Source of the DNA: Heliomarina sp018223035
Lineage (GTDB): Bacteria; Pseudomonadota; Alphaproteobacteria; Rhodobacterales; Rhodobacteraceae
Direction: 5' to 3'
DNA: 64,000 nt
NCBI GenBank assembly: GCA_018223035.1
Contig: JAAEZD010000021.1
Coordinates: 26,590-90,589 of the forward strand
Under the pieces are notes generated by a model. The model was not told the DNA's origin. It ran no database searches and worked only from the letters and a program-made list of their open reading frames with translations. Each line of letters starts with the position of its first letter. Positions within the stretch are counted from its first letter, which is position 1. The translations under genes were made by a program, and so were the position numbers. Below are positions 51,167-60,182 of the stretch, in pieces.

Positions 51167-52606
51167 GTGAGTATCGTGACCCAAGCAAGCCAACCGCCAA
51201 GCCTTTACGCCGCGAGAGAGCCGATTTTTCCGCGCCGCGTGTCAGGTAAATTCCGAAACCTTAAATGGATCATCATGGCTGTCACATTGGGGATCTACTA
51301 CCTGACGCCATGGATTCGCTGGGACCGGGGGCCGAGCCTGCCCGATCAGGCTGTTCTGCTGGATATGGCGAACCGCCGATTCTATTTCTTCTGGATCGAG
51401 ATCTGGCCGCACGAATTCTATTTCGTCGCGGGGCTGCTTATCATGGCGGGGCTTGGGCTCTTTCTGTTCACCTCGGCGCTGGGGCGTGTCTGGTGTGGCT
51501 ATACATGTCCGCAGACCGTCTGGACCGACCTGTTCATCCTTGTCGAAAGATGGATCGAGGGTGACCGCAATGCCCGGCTGCGTCTGCACAGACAAAAGAA
51601 ATGGGACCTGCGTAAGGTTCGTTTGCGAGTGACGAAGTGGGTTGTCTGGCTGCTGATCGGGCTTGCGACAGGCGGGGCCTGGGTTTTCTATTTTGCGGAT
51701 GCTCCGACTCTTGCCCGCGATCTGGTAAGCGGGCAGGCGGCGCCGATTGCCTATACAACAATAGGTGTTCTGACGCTGACCACCTTTGTTTTCGGCGGTT
51801 TCATGCGCGAACAGATCTGTATCTACGCCTGCCCATGGCCACGGATCCAGGCGGCAATGATGGACGAAGATACGCTTGTCGTCGGGTATCGCGACTGGCG
51901 CGGCGAGCCTCGCAAACATTCGGCCGAGGTGAAATTGGGTGCAGAGCAGGGCGATTGCATCGATTGCATGGCCTGCGTCAACGTCTGCCCGATGGGGATC
52001 GATATCCGCGAAGGGCAGCAGTTGGAATGCATCACCTGTGCGCTCTGCATCGACGCCTGTGACGACATCATGGACAAGACCGGAAAGCCGCGCGGGTTGA
52101 TCGATTACATGGCCTTGTCGGATGAGCCGCGCGAAAAATCCGGTCAGCCGCCGCGCCCCATCTGGCAACACGTGCTGCGCCCGCGTACGATTCTGTATAC
52201 GGCTCTGTGGTCGCTGGTTGGCATCGGACTGGTCTTTGCGCTGTTCATCCGGGCCGACATCGAAATGACGGTTGCGCCGGTCCGGAACCCGACATTCGTC
52301 ACGCTGTCGGACGGGTCTATCCGAAACACCTATGACGTGCGGATGCGCAACAAGAATGGCGAGGCGCGCGAATTCATCCTGAGCCTTACTGGAGTGGACG
52401 ACCTTGTAGTTGAACTTGAAGGACAGGAGGGCCGGACCGTAGATGTGCCAGCCGATACAACCAACCTGCAACGGGTCTATGTCATCGCCCCGCCGGGCAC
52501 CGAACCGGCGATGCAGGAGAGTTCTCCCTTCCGGCTTTGGGTCGAAGACAGCAAGACAGGCGAACGGGCCTACAGAGACACGACGTTCAATGGCAAGGAG
52601 TCCTGA
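51167..52606 (+). CDS. ccoG: Cytochrome c oxidase accessory protein CcoG (FixG/RdxA-like)
   Basis: A 479-residue membrane iron-sulfur protein. Four to five helices hold the redox module WCGYTCPQTVWTD and, after the last loop, two 4Fe-4S motifs, CIDCMACVNVCP and CITCALCIDACD. A periplasmic Ig-like C-terminal domain follows. CcoG reduces copper for assembly of the CuB site in cbb3 oxidases. The start is GTG at 51167 (MSIVTQASQPPSLYAAREP); no ATG in frame is close. It begins ccoGHIS, separate from ccoNOQP. Confidence 0.95.
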   Translation: MSIVTQASQPPSLYAAREPIFPRRVSGKFRNLKWIIMAVTLGIYYLTPWIRWDRGPSLPDQAVLLDMANRRFYFFWIEIWPHEFYFVAGLLIMAGLGLFLFTSALGRVWCGYTCPQTVWTDLFILVERWIEGDRNARLRLHRQKKWDLRKVRLRVTKWVVWLLIGLATGGAWVFYFADAPTLARDLVSGQAAPIAYTTIGVLTLTTFVFGGFMREQICIYACPWPRIQAAMMDEDTLVVGYRDWRGEPRKHSAEVKLGAEQGDCIDCMACVNVCPMGIDIREGQQLECITCALCIDACDDIMDKTGKPRGLIDYMALSDEPREKSGQPPRPIWQHVLRPRTILYTALWSLVGIGLVFALFIRADIEMTVAPVRNPTFVTLSDGSIRNTYDVRMRNKNGEAREFILSLTGVDDLVVELEGQEGRTVDVPADTTNLQRVYVIAPPGTEPAMQESSPFRLWVEDSKTGERAYRDTTFNGKES

Positions 52607-52608
52607 CG

Positions 52609-53067
52609 ATGGCGCAACGTGAATTCACTGGCTGGCATGCCGCGGCCGTTTTCATCGGTGCCTTTGGAGTCATCATCGGGGTAAACCTTGTGCTCGCGTT
52701 CAGCGCCGTCGAAACCTTTCCGGGGCTTGAGACCAAGAACTCCTACGTGGAAAGCCAGCTTTTCGACCGCCAGCGCCGGGCGCAGGAAGCTCTGGGCTGG
52801 TCAATTTACGCCAGCGCACGCGAAGGTGAGGTGCAGCTGGATATCACCGATAAAGAGGGTAAGCCGGTCGAGGTCGCCAAGCTGCACGCCGTTCTTGGGC
52901 GCGCCACCCATGTGCGGGACGATGTCGAGCCGGACTTTGTGTTCAACGGCAACGCCTATGTGGCACCGGTGCACCTTGGACCCGGAAACTGGAATATCCG
53001 CATGACAGCACGAGCGGCGAACGGGGTCGAGTTCAAGCAGCGGGTCATCCTGCACGTAAGAGGCTGA
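52609..53067 (+). CDS. ccoH: cbb3 oxidase assembly protein CcoH (FixH)
   Basis: A 152-residue protein. The N-terminus MAQREFTGWHAAAVFIGAFG is a single membrane helix with the conserved FTGWH, followed by a periplasmic FixH domain containing ETKNSYVESQLFDRQR. CcoH is needed for stable assembly of the oxidase, probably by contacting CcoN/CcoI. The ATG at 52609 follows AAGGAG and lies two bases after the ccoG stop. Confidence 0.93.
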   Translation: MAQREFTGWHAAAVFIGAFGVIIGVNLVLAFSAVETFPGLETKNSYVESQLFDRQRRAQEALGWSIYASAREGEVQLDITDKEGKPVEVAKLHAVLGRATHVRDDVEPDFVFNGNAYVAPVHLGPGNWNIRMTARAANGVEFKQRVILHVRG

Positions 53068-53073
53068 ACAGGA

Positions 53074-55278
53074 ATGAGAGACGAAGCGCCAAATGCGATC
53101 ATCGCCTGCCCTGGATGCGTTGCCGCGCCGGCTGCAGCGGTCGCAGAGCCGCCTGAAAAGGTGCAACTGGCGTTATCCCTGCCGACCATCCATTGCCAGA
53201 ACTGCATCACCTCGGTCGAGCGTGGGCTGGCGGGGATCGATGGCGTCAAATCCGCCCGGGTCAACCTGACCCTCAAGCGGGTCCTGATCGATGCTGGCCC
53301 TAGTGTCATGCCCGGCGTATTGATCGAACGGCTCAAGGATCTGGGCTTTGAGGCGCATGAGCTGGACACGGCGAGCCTTGGCGCAACGCAAACCGATCTA
53401 GCCGGGCGCGCCCTGCTGACAAGGCTGGCCGTTGCGGGGTTCGCGTCGATGAACGTGATGCTCTTGTCGGTTTCGGTGTGGTCCGGGGCGACGGATGCGA
53501 CGCGCGACATGTTTCACTGGATTTCGGCGGCGATAACTCTCCCGGCGATCGCCTATGCCGCGCAGCCTTTCTTTAGAAGTGCTTGGTCAGCGCTGCGCGT
53601 CCATCGTCTGAACATGGATGTGCCCATCGTGCTGGCGATCCTGCTGGCGCTGATCACGTCGCTTTGGGAGACATCGCTTTCCGGCGCGCATGCATATTTT
53701 GATGCGGCGCTGACGCTGACGTTCTTTCTTCTCGCCGGGCGCTACCTGGATCATCGGACAAGGGCAATTGCCCGTTCTGCCGCCGAAGAACTGAGCGCGC
53801 TCGAAGTGCCGCGTGCGTTGCTGTTGGGCGGTCCGGAACCGAGAGAGGTGCCGGTGGCGGAGCTGAGGCTTGGCGATCTATTGCTGGTCAGACCGGGCGC
53901 AAGGATGCCGGTCGATGGGGAGATCGTCGAAGGACGGTCGGAAATTGATCGATCGCTTCTGACGGGAGAGACCATTCCGGTCTTTGCCGAACCGGGCCGG
54001 AAAGTCAGCGCGGGTGAGATCAATCTTACGGGGCCTCTTCGGGTCCGGGCCGAGGCGGTCGGTCGCGACACCTCTCTGCATCGGCTGGCCGACCTTGTCG
54101 CCGTCGCGGAATCGGGCCGGGCACAGTACAATTCACTGGCAGACGCGGCGGCGCGGCTTTATGCGCCCTTGGTGCATATCCTCGCGGCGGTAAGTTTTCT
54201 GGGCTGGCTGCTGTATGCAGGGGATATGCGCGTCGCGCTTAACATCGCGTCGGCGGTCCTGATCATCACCTGCCCCTGTGCGCTTGGGCTGGCGGTACCT
54301 GCGGTAACTACAGCGGCCTCTGGGCGCTTGTTTCGCAAGGGGATGCTGATCAAGCACGCGACGGCGTTGGAACGGTTGGGGGCGGTGGACCACGTGGTTT
54401 TCGACAAGACCGGAACCCTGACGACCGGCAAACCGGAACTTAGGAACCTGTCGGATTTCAGCAGCGACGAGCTCGCAGTCGCTGCGGCCCTTGCGCAGGC
54501 GTCTTCGCATCCTCTGTCGCAATCGTTGGTCCAAGCTTTTGAAGGTGCGCATGTCGTGCCCGCGGCCGTTACCTCAATTGCAGAGGTGCCGGGTTATGGT
54601 ACGACCGGTCAAATGAATGGTAGGGTTGTTCGGCTCGGCCGGGCGTCATGGGTTGGCGCCGAGCGTTTGGATTCGGACTCCACGGGCGATACGGCGACAT
54701 GGTTGAGCATTGGCAAGAACCGGCCACCACGGGCGTTCCTGTTTTCGGACAGCTTGCGTCCCGGTGCCGGCCAAGCAGTGAAAGCATTAATGGATCAGGG
54801 CAAATCCATCGCTTTGATTTCGGGTGATACCACCGAAGTCGTCCGGTCGATGGCCAACCGGCTGGGCATCACCGACTGGGTGGCCGAGGCATTGCCAGAG
54901 GAAAAGGCCGCCCGGATCGAAGACTGGAAAGCATCGGGCAAAAAGGTTCTTATGGTCGGAGACGGGCTGAACGATACGGTGGCGCTTGCTGCGGCGGATG
55001 TGTCGATTTCGCCTGCGTCCGCCCTGGATGCTGCGCGCGTGGCGTCGGATATCGTACTGCTGAATCAGGACCTGAGTGTGATTGCCGGGGCTTGCGAGAC
55101 TGCGAAAATCGCGACCAAGCGCATCCGGCAGAACTTTCGCATTGCCACGGTTTACAATGTGATTGCGGTACCCTTGGCGGTCGCCGGTCTTGCGACGCCT
55201 CTTATCGCGGCACTTGCGATGTCGAGTTCCTCGATTACCGTGTCGCTGAACGCATTGAGACTGAGGGGGGCGAAATGA
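53074..55278 (+). CDS. ccoI: Copper-translocating P1B-type ATPase CcoI (FixI)
   Basis: A 734-residue P-type ATPase. An N-terminal metal-binding domain (about 30-100) has CQNC, with a preceding CPGC near residue 10. The transmembrane ion site is TCPCALGLAVP, the phosphorylation site DKTGTLTTG, and the hinge GDGLNDTVAL. The TGE motif appears in LLTGETIPV. It delivers copper for CuB insertion into cbb3 oxidase. Starts six bases after ccoH and overlaps ccoS by four bases. Confidence 0.95.
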   Translation: MRDEAPNAIIACPGCVAAPAAAVAEPPEKVQLALSLPTIHCQNCITSVERGLAGIDGVKSARVNLTLKRVLIDAGPSVMPGVLIERLKDLGFEAHELDTASLGATQTDLAGRALLTRLAVAGFASMNVMLLSVSVWSGATDATRDMFHWISAAITLPAIAYAAQPFFRSAWSALRVHRLNMDVPIVLAILLALITSLWETSLSGAHAYFDAALTLTFFLLAGRYLDHRTRAIARSAAEELSALEVPRALLLGGPEPREVPVAELRLGDLLLVRPGARMPVDGEIVEGRSEIDRSLLTGETIPVFAEPGRKVSAGEINLTGPLRVRAEAVGRDTSLHRLADLVAVAESGRAQYNSLADAAARLYAPLVHILAAVSFLGWLLYAGDMRVALNIASAVLIITCPCALGLAVPAVTTAASGRLFRKGMLIKHATALERLGAVDHVVFDKTGTLTTGKPELRNLSDFSSDELAVAAALAQASSHPLSQSLVQAFEGAHVVPAAVTSIAEVPGYGTTGQMNGRVVRLGRASWVGAERLDSDSTGDTATWLSIGKNRPPRAFLFSDSLRPGAGQAVKALMDQGKSIALISGDTTEVVRSMANRLGITDWVAEALPEEKAARIEDWKASGKKVLMVGDGLNDTVALAAADVSISPASALDAARVASDIVLLNQDLSVIAGACETAKIATKRIRQNFRIATVYNVIAVPLAVAGLATPLIAALAMSSSSITVSLNALRLRGAK

Positions 55279-55433
55279 ACGTCCTGAGTTATCTGATACC
55301 TATATCCGTGACGCTTGGCGCAGTCGGGCTTGCCGCTTTTATTTATACGGTCCGGTCCAACCAGTATGATGATCCGGAAGGGGACAGCAGGCGCATCCTT
55401 TCAGACGAATGGGATGATCATCCCAAGACCTGA
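55275..55433 (+). CDS. ccoS: cbb3 oxidase maturation protein CcoS (FixS)
   Basis: A 52-residue protein: one membrane helix (LSYLIPISVTLGAVGLAAFIY) and then SNQYDDPEGDSRRILSDEW, the characteristic D-D-P-EGD-RIL stretch of CcoS. It is required for cofactor insertion into the oxidase. The ATG overlaps the ccoI stop by four bases, so the chain ccoGHIS is intact. Confidence 0.95.
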   Translation: MNVLSYLIPISVTLGAVGLAAFIYTVRSNQYDDPEGDSRRILSDEWDDHPKT

Positions 55434-55496
55434 GCCAGTCCCCGCCTTCCCAGCTCGTAAGCCGGGAGAGCATGTCCAAAAGCAGCCTGCTTTGGC

Positions 55497-56975
55497 TCAG
55501 CTCGGGCCGACCATGAAACAGGAGACGTTGCGGGCTTGAAGGCGACGACAGGCGAGATCGGCGCTCTCGCGTGTCATTCCAAGGAAGTTGGCATCGAACC
55601 CGCGCGGTGATTGCACGACTTTACGCAGGGTGCCGTCAAGCGTCGCCATTTCCGTAAGAGCCATCTGAAGCAGCACTTTTTCCGCCTCGTACCGGCTGCC
55701 ATAGCGGCCGACGTTGATCCCCCAATGGTGTCCGCCTGAGGTCGACAGGCGTGTCACGATTTCCTGAGAGGCTTCCTCTGTTGGCGTTGTCGAAGCGAGG
55801 ATGAGATCCTGAGGACGAGCGGTAGGACGCAGCACCGCGTCATCCGAAACCGAGGCCGAAGCGACCAGCGAAGCGGCGTCGGACGGGCGCTTTTCCTTGG
55901 GTGCGGGCTTGGCCGGTTGCGCGGCGCTGCCCAGTCCGGCAACGGCGGCATCGATACCAGCTTGCAGGGTGGAGCTCGCCTCGACTGCCGTATCGACCAC
56001 GGCCTGCGCAACTTCGATCGACGGCACGGTTCTGGCCACCGGACGCAGGCTGGATTTGACCAACCCCGAGACACGGATCGACTTTCCGGTCGGAATGGAA
56101 TCGTCGGCACCTGCGACATAGTTAGGGCGATCGGGCTTGCGCAGCGGTGCGCGCGAGGGGGCACGGCGGAAGCCGATGTCAAGCAGCTCGGCGACTCGCG
56201 CGTCGCGTGTTGGTGTCGATTTTCCGCCGAAAACAGTTGCGATGACGCGTTCGTTGCCGCGTTCGGCAGAGGCGACGAGGTTGAAACCTGCCGCACGGGT
56301 ATAGCCGGTCTTGATGCCGTCAGCGCCCTTGTAGCTGCGCAACAGCCGGTTGTGCGAGGTCACAGTCTTGATCCCCGCATGCGCGGACTGGCGCGAGAAC
56401 AGATTGTAGTATTGCGGGTAATCGTAAAGCAGGTGCCGCCCCATGATCGTCATGTCATGGGCAGTGGACAGGTGCCCTTCCTCGGTCAGGCCATGCGCGT
56501 TCTTGAATGTCGTGCGCGTCATCCCAATCGCTTGTGCGGTGCGGGTCATGCGCCGGGCGAATGCGGCCTCACTGCCGCTGATGGCCTCGCCGATTGCCGT
56601 GGCCGCATCGTTGGCGGATTTGATAGCGGCGGCGCGGATCAGGTAGCGGAAGGCGATGGTCTGCCCCGAACGCAGGCCCAGTTTCGACGGCGGTTCAGAG
56701 GCTGCGTGTTTGGAAATCCGGACCTCGGTATCAAGGGTGATCTCGCCGTTACGAATAGCCTCGAAGGCGACATAGAGCGTCATCATCTTGGTGAGCGAGG
56801 CCGGATGCAACCGCGTGTCGGCATTCGTCGAATGCAACACTTCGCCGGTTCGGGCGTCGATGACATAATCGGCGTATGGCGCGGCCATAACGCTGATCGG
56901 AAGGATCACAAGGAACCAGATTGCTGCGAAAAAATACACGCCCATCCGGGCCGGGCTGATGCGCCGTACCTGCAC
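55497..56975 (-). CDS. D-alanyl-D-alanine carboxypeptidase with SPOR-like C-terminus
   Basis: A 492-residue penicillin-binding protein of the S11 family. An N-terminal signal segment (FFAAIWFLVILPISVMA) precedes the catalytic domain with SLTKMM (nucleophile serine), SAN and KTGYT. A long Ala/Pro-rich linker (about 275-415) leads to a C-terminal domain (about 420-492) resembling SPOR, which binds denuded glycan strands. It trims pentapeptides in peptidoglycan. The GTG at 56975 has AGAGG upstream; an ATG at 56945 is the alternative. Confidence 0.9.
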   Translation of the reverse strand: MQVRRISPARMGVYFFAAIWFLVILPISVMAAPYADYVIDARTGEVLHSTNADTRLHPASLTKMMTLYVAFEAIRNGEITLDTEVRISKHAASEPPSKLGLRSGQTIAFRYLIRAAAIKSANDAATAIGEAISGSEAAFARRMTRTAQAIGMTRTTFKNAHGLTEEGHLSTAHDMTIMGRHLLYDYPQYYNLFSRQSAHAGIKTVTSHNRLLRSYKGADGIKTGYTRAAGFNLVASAERGNERVIATVFGGKSTPTRDARVAELLDIGFRRAPSRAPLRKPDRPNYVAGADDSIPTGKSIRVSGLVKSSLRPVARTVPSIEVAQAVVDTAVEASSTLQAGIDAAVAGLGSAAQPAKPAPKEKRPSDAASLVASASVSDDAVLRPTARPQDLILASTTPTEEASQEIVTRLSTSGGHHWGINVGRYGSRYEAEKVLLQMALTEMATLDGTLRKVVQSPRGFDANFLGMTRESADLACRRLQARNVSCFMVGPS

Positions 56976-57188
56976 GATAAATTGCCTCTGTCTGCCTCAT
57001 GTCGCCGATTTTCCGGCTGACCTTTTAAGTTGTGATCAAAGTACCATAAGAAATAACTAAAATAAACCCGTCGGTTGAGCGATTGAGCGGAAATTCGGCG
57101 CCGGGAAAAAGCTACATCTGGGGGTGACTAAATTATTGGCAACCATACCAGCGATTGTGTCAAAATTGTGGTTTTTGCCCTTCAAGCC

Positions 57189-57887
57189 CTATCCAATTTC
57201 CCGAAGCAATTCAGGCAGCGGGGCAAGCGTTGGTAGCTGTCGAAACCGGTCACTGTCGGCGGGCAGGTCGGCATGTTCCAGATCCCAAACAAGCTCATGC
57301 GGCACGTGCACGCCCCATCCTCCGGCCTGCAGCATCGGCGTCACATCGGATTTGACAGAATTCCCGATCATCATGCCCCGGTTGCTTCCGTCTCCGTGAC
57401 GTTCGAAGATTCGCCGGTACCGATCCGGCGTCTTGTCCGACACGATTTCGACCGCCTGAAACAATTCACCCAGGCCGGACTGTGCAAGTTTGCGTTCCTG
57501 ATCGAGCAAATCGCCCTTGGTGATCAGGATCACCCTGTGCGTCTGAGCCACCGCGGATACGCTTTCAGCCGCATGCGGTAAAAGATCGATAGGGTGCGCG
57601 AGCATCTCATGCCCGAGGTCGAGAATTTTACCGATCGTCGCCACGGGAACCTGCGAATCGGTGACTTCGATCGCGGTTTCGATCATCGACAGAACGAACC
57701 CCTTTATGCCAAAGCCATAGCGCGCAAGGTTGCGCTTTTCTGCGGCCAATAGTCTTTCGTTCAAATGATCCGGTTCCGCGAATTCCCCGAGAAGTTCGGC
57801 AAAACTGTCCTGTGAGAGCCGGAAGAACCGTTCGTTATGCCAAAGCGTGTCATCTGCATCGAAACCGACAGTGGTAATTTTTTGCAT
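57189..57887 (-). CDS. HAD family hydrolase
   Basis: A 232-residue phosphatase-like protein. Motif I is VGFDADDTLWHNE with the two key aspartates; motif II is VILITKG; motif III/IV are in VEIVSDKTPDRY and GMMIGNSVKSDV. The cap is helical. Substrate unknown. The ATG at 57887 follows a G-run (GGGGGGC). It is divergent from clpS across 98 bases. Confidence 0.88.
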   Translation of the reverse strand: MQKITTVGFDADDTLWHNERFFRLSQDSFAELLGEFAEPDHLNERLLAAEKRNLARYGFGIKGFVLSMIETAIEVTDSQVPVATIGKILDLGHEMLAHPIDLLPHAAESVSAVAQTHRVILITKGDLLDQERKLAQSGLGELFQAVEIVSDKTPDRYRRIFERHGDGSNRGMMIGNSVKSDVTPMLQAGGWGVHVPHELVWDLEHADLPADSDRFRQLPTLAPLPELLREIG

Positions 57888-57985
57888 GACGCCCCCCAGC
57901 AGACACATTGGTCTTTAATAAACCTGTGTTAGGGTTATATACACCCTGATATCCCACACCAATGTCGACTTGAACAGTTCCTGCC

Positions 57986-58327
57986 ATGACGCTTTTGCAA
58001 ATTTCGATGTCGAACAAACAGGATGACGGTACCGATGATGCCGTCATCGTGGAAACGCGTCCCAAGACAAAGCGTCCACCGCTCTACAAGGTGTTGCTGC
58101 TGAACGACGACTACACGCCGATGGAATTCGTGGTTCATGTGCTCGAACGGTTTTTCGGTCTCAACCATGCGCAGGCATTCGAGATCATGCTGACCGTTCA
58201 CAAGAAAGGGCTGGCGGTCGTGGGCGTTTTCAGCCACGAAATAGCCGAGACAAAAGTCGGTCAGGTCATGGATTTCGCGCGCCGCCATCAGCATCCGTTG
58301 CAATGTACGATGGAAAAAGAAGACTGA
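57986..58327 (+). CDS. clpS: ClpS adaptor of the ClpAP protease
   Basis: A 113-residue adaptor. The core starts RPPLYKVLLLNDDYTPMEFVVHVLERFF, with the NDDYTPM loop that forms the N-degron pocket, and includes the ClpA contact segment HKKGLAVVGVFSHEIAETK. It delivers N-end-rule substrates to ClpA. The start could be 57986 or an ATG at 58007 (MSNKQDDG), which fits other family members equally well. No clpA is in the window. Confidence 0.94.
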   Translation: MTLLQISMSNKQDDGTDDAVIVETRPKTKRPPLYKVLLLNDDYTPMEFVVHVLERFFGLNHAQAFEIMLTVHKKGLAVVGVFSHEIAETKVGQVMDFARRHQHPLQCTMEKED

Positions 58328-58334
58328 CGTTTTC

Positions 58335-59330
58335 ATGTCACTTCGACTAAGCCTTGCCCTTTCCGAGGGCGGATTGGCCTTGCCGTCCGAGGGACGGATC
58401 GCCGTCTTCCACCCTTTCGCCGGTACTGACCTCTCGATGCTCGACCAGGGCCGGGTCGTGATCGTGCAGCCGAATTTTCCTGATTTCAGGTTCTTTGAAA
58501 ATGCCGGTTTCGACGTGAGGACCTCGACAGAGGATATCGTCGATCCGGTCGCTGTTTCAATTGTCTTCCTGCCGAAGGCCAAGGTGCAGGCACGTTCCCT
58601 GATCGCGCTCGCGATGCAAAAGAGCACAGACACGGTCGTAATCGACGGCGCAAAGACCGAAGGCATCGACAGCATTTACAAGGACCTCCGCAAGCGAACC
58701 GATGTGTCGGCCGCGCTCTCCAAGGCGCATGGTAAGTTGTTCTGGCTGGGTTCACATCCCTATGCGGTTGCGGACTGGCTTGTTTCGGCAGAGCAACGGG
58801 TCGGCGAATTCCTGACCGCGCCCGGTGTGTTTTCGGCAGACGGTATCGATCCGGCCTCGGCCCTGCTTGCCAAGACGCTGCCGCGCAAGCTGGGGCGCCA
58901 TGTGGTCGATCTTGGGGCGGGGTGGGGTTTCCTCGCCTCTGCGATGCTTACAGACGATGGCATCGAGACGCTGGATCTCGTCGAAGCCAACCATGACGCG
59001 CTGTCCTGTGCGCGCCAAAACGTGACCGATCCGCGTGCCCGGTTTCACTGGGCGGATGCACGCGACTGGGAACCAACGGAACGTATCGACGCTATCGTTT
59101 CTAATCCGCCCTTCCACACCGGGCGAAAGGTCGACGCCGATCTGGGGCGGGATTTCATACGAACGGCGTCTCGTATCCTTGGTTCGTCGGGACATTTCTG
59201 GATGGTTGCAAACCGGCATCTTGCTTATGAGGCCGTTTTGAAGGAATGCTTTGCAGAGATAACAGAGCCAGCAGGCGACAACAGGTTCAAGGTCCTTCAT
59301 GCAAAACGCCCGATCCGTTCGCTGCGCTAA
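58335..59330 (+). CDS. RsmC-like SAM-dependent rRNA (guanine-N2) methyltransferase
   Basis: A 331-residue protein of two related halves. The N-terminal half is a degenerate methyltransferase-like domain; the C-terminal half is catalytic, with SAM-binding VVDLGAGWGFLASAML and motif IV SNPPFHTG, typical of guanine-N2 or exocyclic amino methylation as in RsmC/RlmG. Likely targets are 16S rRNA, by similarity. It lies seven bases after clpS and may be co-expressed with it. Confidence 0.87.
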   Translation: MSLRLSLALSEGGLALPSEGRIAVFHPFAGTDLSMLDQGRVVIVQPNFPDFRFFENAGFDVRTSTEDIVDPVAVSIVFLPKAKVQARSLIALAMQKSTDTVVIDGAKTEGIDSIYKDLRKRTDVSAALSKAHGKLFWLGSHPYAVADWLVSAEQRVGEFLTAPGVFSADGIDPASALLAKTLPRKLGRHVVDLGAGWGFLASAMLTDDGIETLDLVEANHDALSCARQNVTDPRARFHWADARDWEPTERIDAIVSNPPFHTGRKVDADLGRDFIRTASRILGSSGHFWMVANRHLAYEAVLKECFAEITEPAGDNRFKVLHAKRPIRSLR

Positions 59331-59374
59331 TCCCCGGTAAACTCCTGCAAATGCCGTGAGCCAAGGAGGCTGTC

Positions 59375-60175
59375 ATGTCCTTTTCCATCGCCGGTAAAAC
59401 CGCCATCGTCACAGGGGCGGCCAATGGTATCGGTCTCTCCATCGGTCGGCTGTTTGCTGAAAAAGGCGCGAATGTCATGTTCGCCGATATGGACGAAAAG
59501 GCGTTGGCCGCCGAGTTGGGGGAGCAGCTTGAAGAAGGAAACATCCGCTCTTTCGCTGGCGATCTGCGGGAAAAACTGACGATTGCCAATCTCGTGTCCG
59601 CCACTCTGGATTCATTCGATCAGATAGACATTCTCGTGAACGGCGCGCGTCAGATCCAGATGACGGATCCGCTGGATGGCGATGATGAAACCGTTCAGGC
59701 GATGCTGTATAACAATGTCATGCCAGCCCTGCGGCTTAGCCAGCAGGTGTCCAAGCGCATGATCAAGCAGGCCGAAGGCCGTACCGAGGGTATCGCCGGT
59801 TCCATCGTCAACATCAGTTCGATTTCCGCACGGCGGACCCACCCTGAACTTATGGGCTATTCCATCAGTGCAGCAGCGCTCGACCAGATGACGCGCTCGC
59901 TGGCAGTCGCGCTTGCACCGCAACGTATCCGGGTGAATGCGGTCGCGATCGGTTCCGTCATGAGCAATTCCCTGCAGACCTTTTTGAAGGAAAACCGCGC
60001 CTATCGTGCAGAAATAGAAGAATGCACGCCGCTTGGTCGGATTTCGGCGCCGAGCGAAGTGGCAGAGGCGGTGCAGTTCCTGTGTTCGGAAGCGTCCAGC
60101 TTTATGACTGGTCAGATCGTGACGGTCGACGGCGGTCGGACCCTGCTTGACGCCGTGCCCGCACCCGCGCATTGA
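59375..60175 (+). CDS. SDR family protein lacking the catalytic lysine
   Basis: A 266-residue Rossmann-fold protein. The cofactor motif TGAANGIGLSIG and the structural ILVNGAR (NAG variant) are present, as is the serine in VNISSIS. The catalytic Tyr is in MGYSISAAALDQM, where the expected YxxxK lysine is alanine. This suggests a non-catalytic or altered short-chain dehydrogenase. DGGRTLLD near the end is typical. It lies seven bases before hemF, so it is in the same transcription unit. Confidence 0.88.
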   Translation: MSFSIAGKTAIVTGAANGIGLSIGRLFAEKGANVMFADMDEKALAAELGEQLEEGNIRSFAGDLREKLTIANLVSATLDSFDQIDILVNGARQIQMTDPLDGDDETVQAMLYNNVMPALRLSQQVSKRMIKQAEGRTEGIAGSIVNISSISARRTHPELMGYSISAAALDQMTRSLAVALAPQRIRVNAVAIGSVMSNSLQTFLKENRAYRAEIEECTPLGRISAPSEVAEAVQFLCSEASSFMTGQIVTVDGGRTLLDAVPAPAH

Positions 60176-60182
60176 GGGGGGC

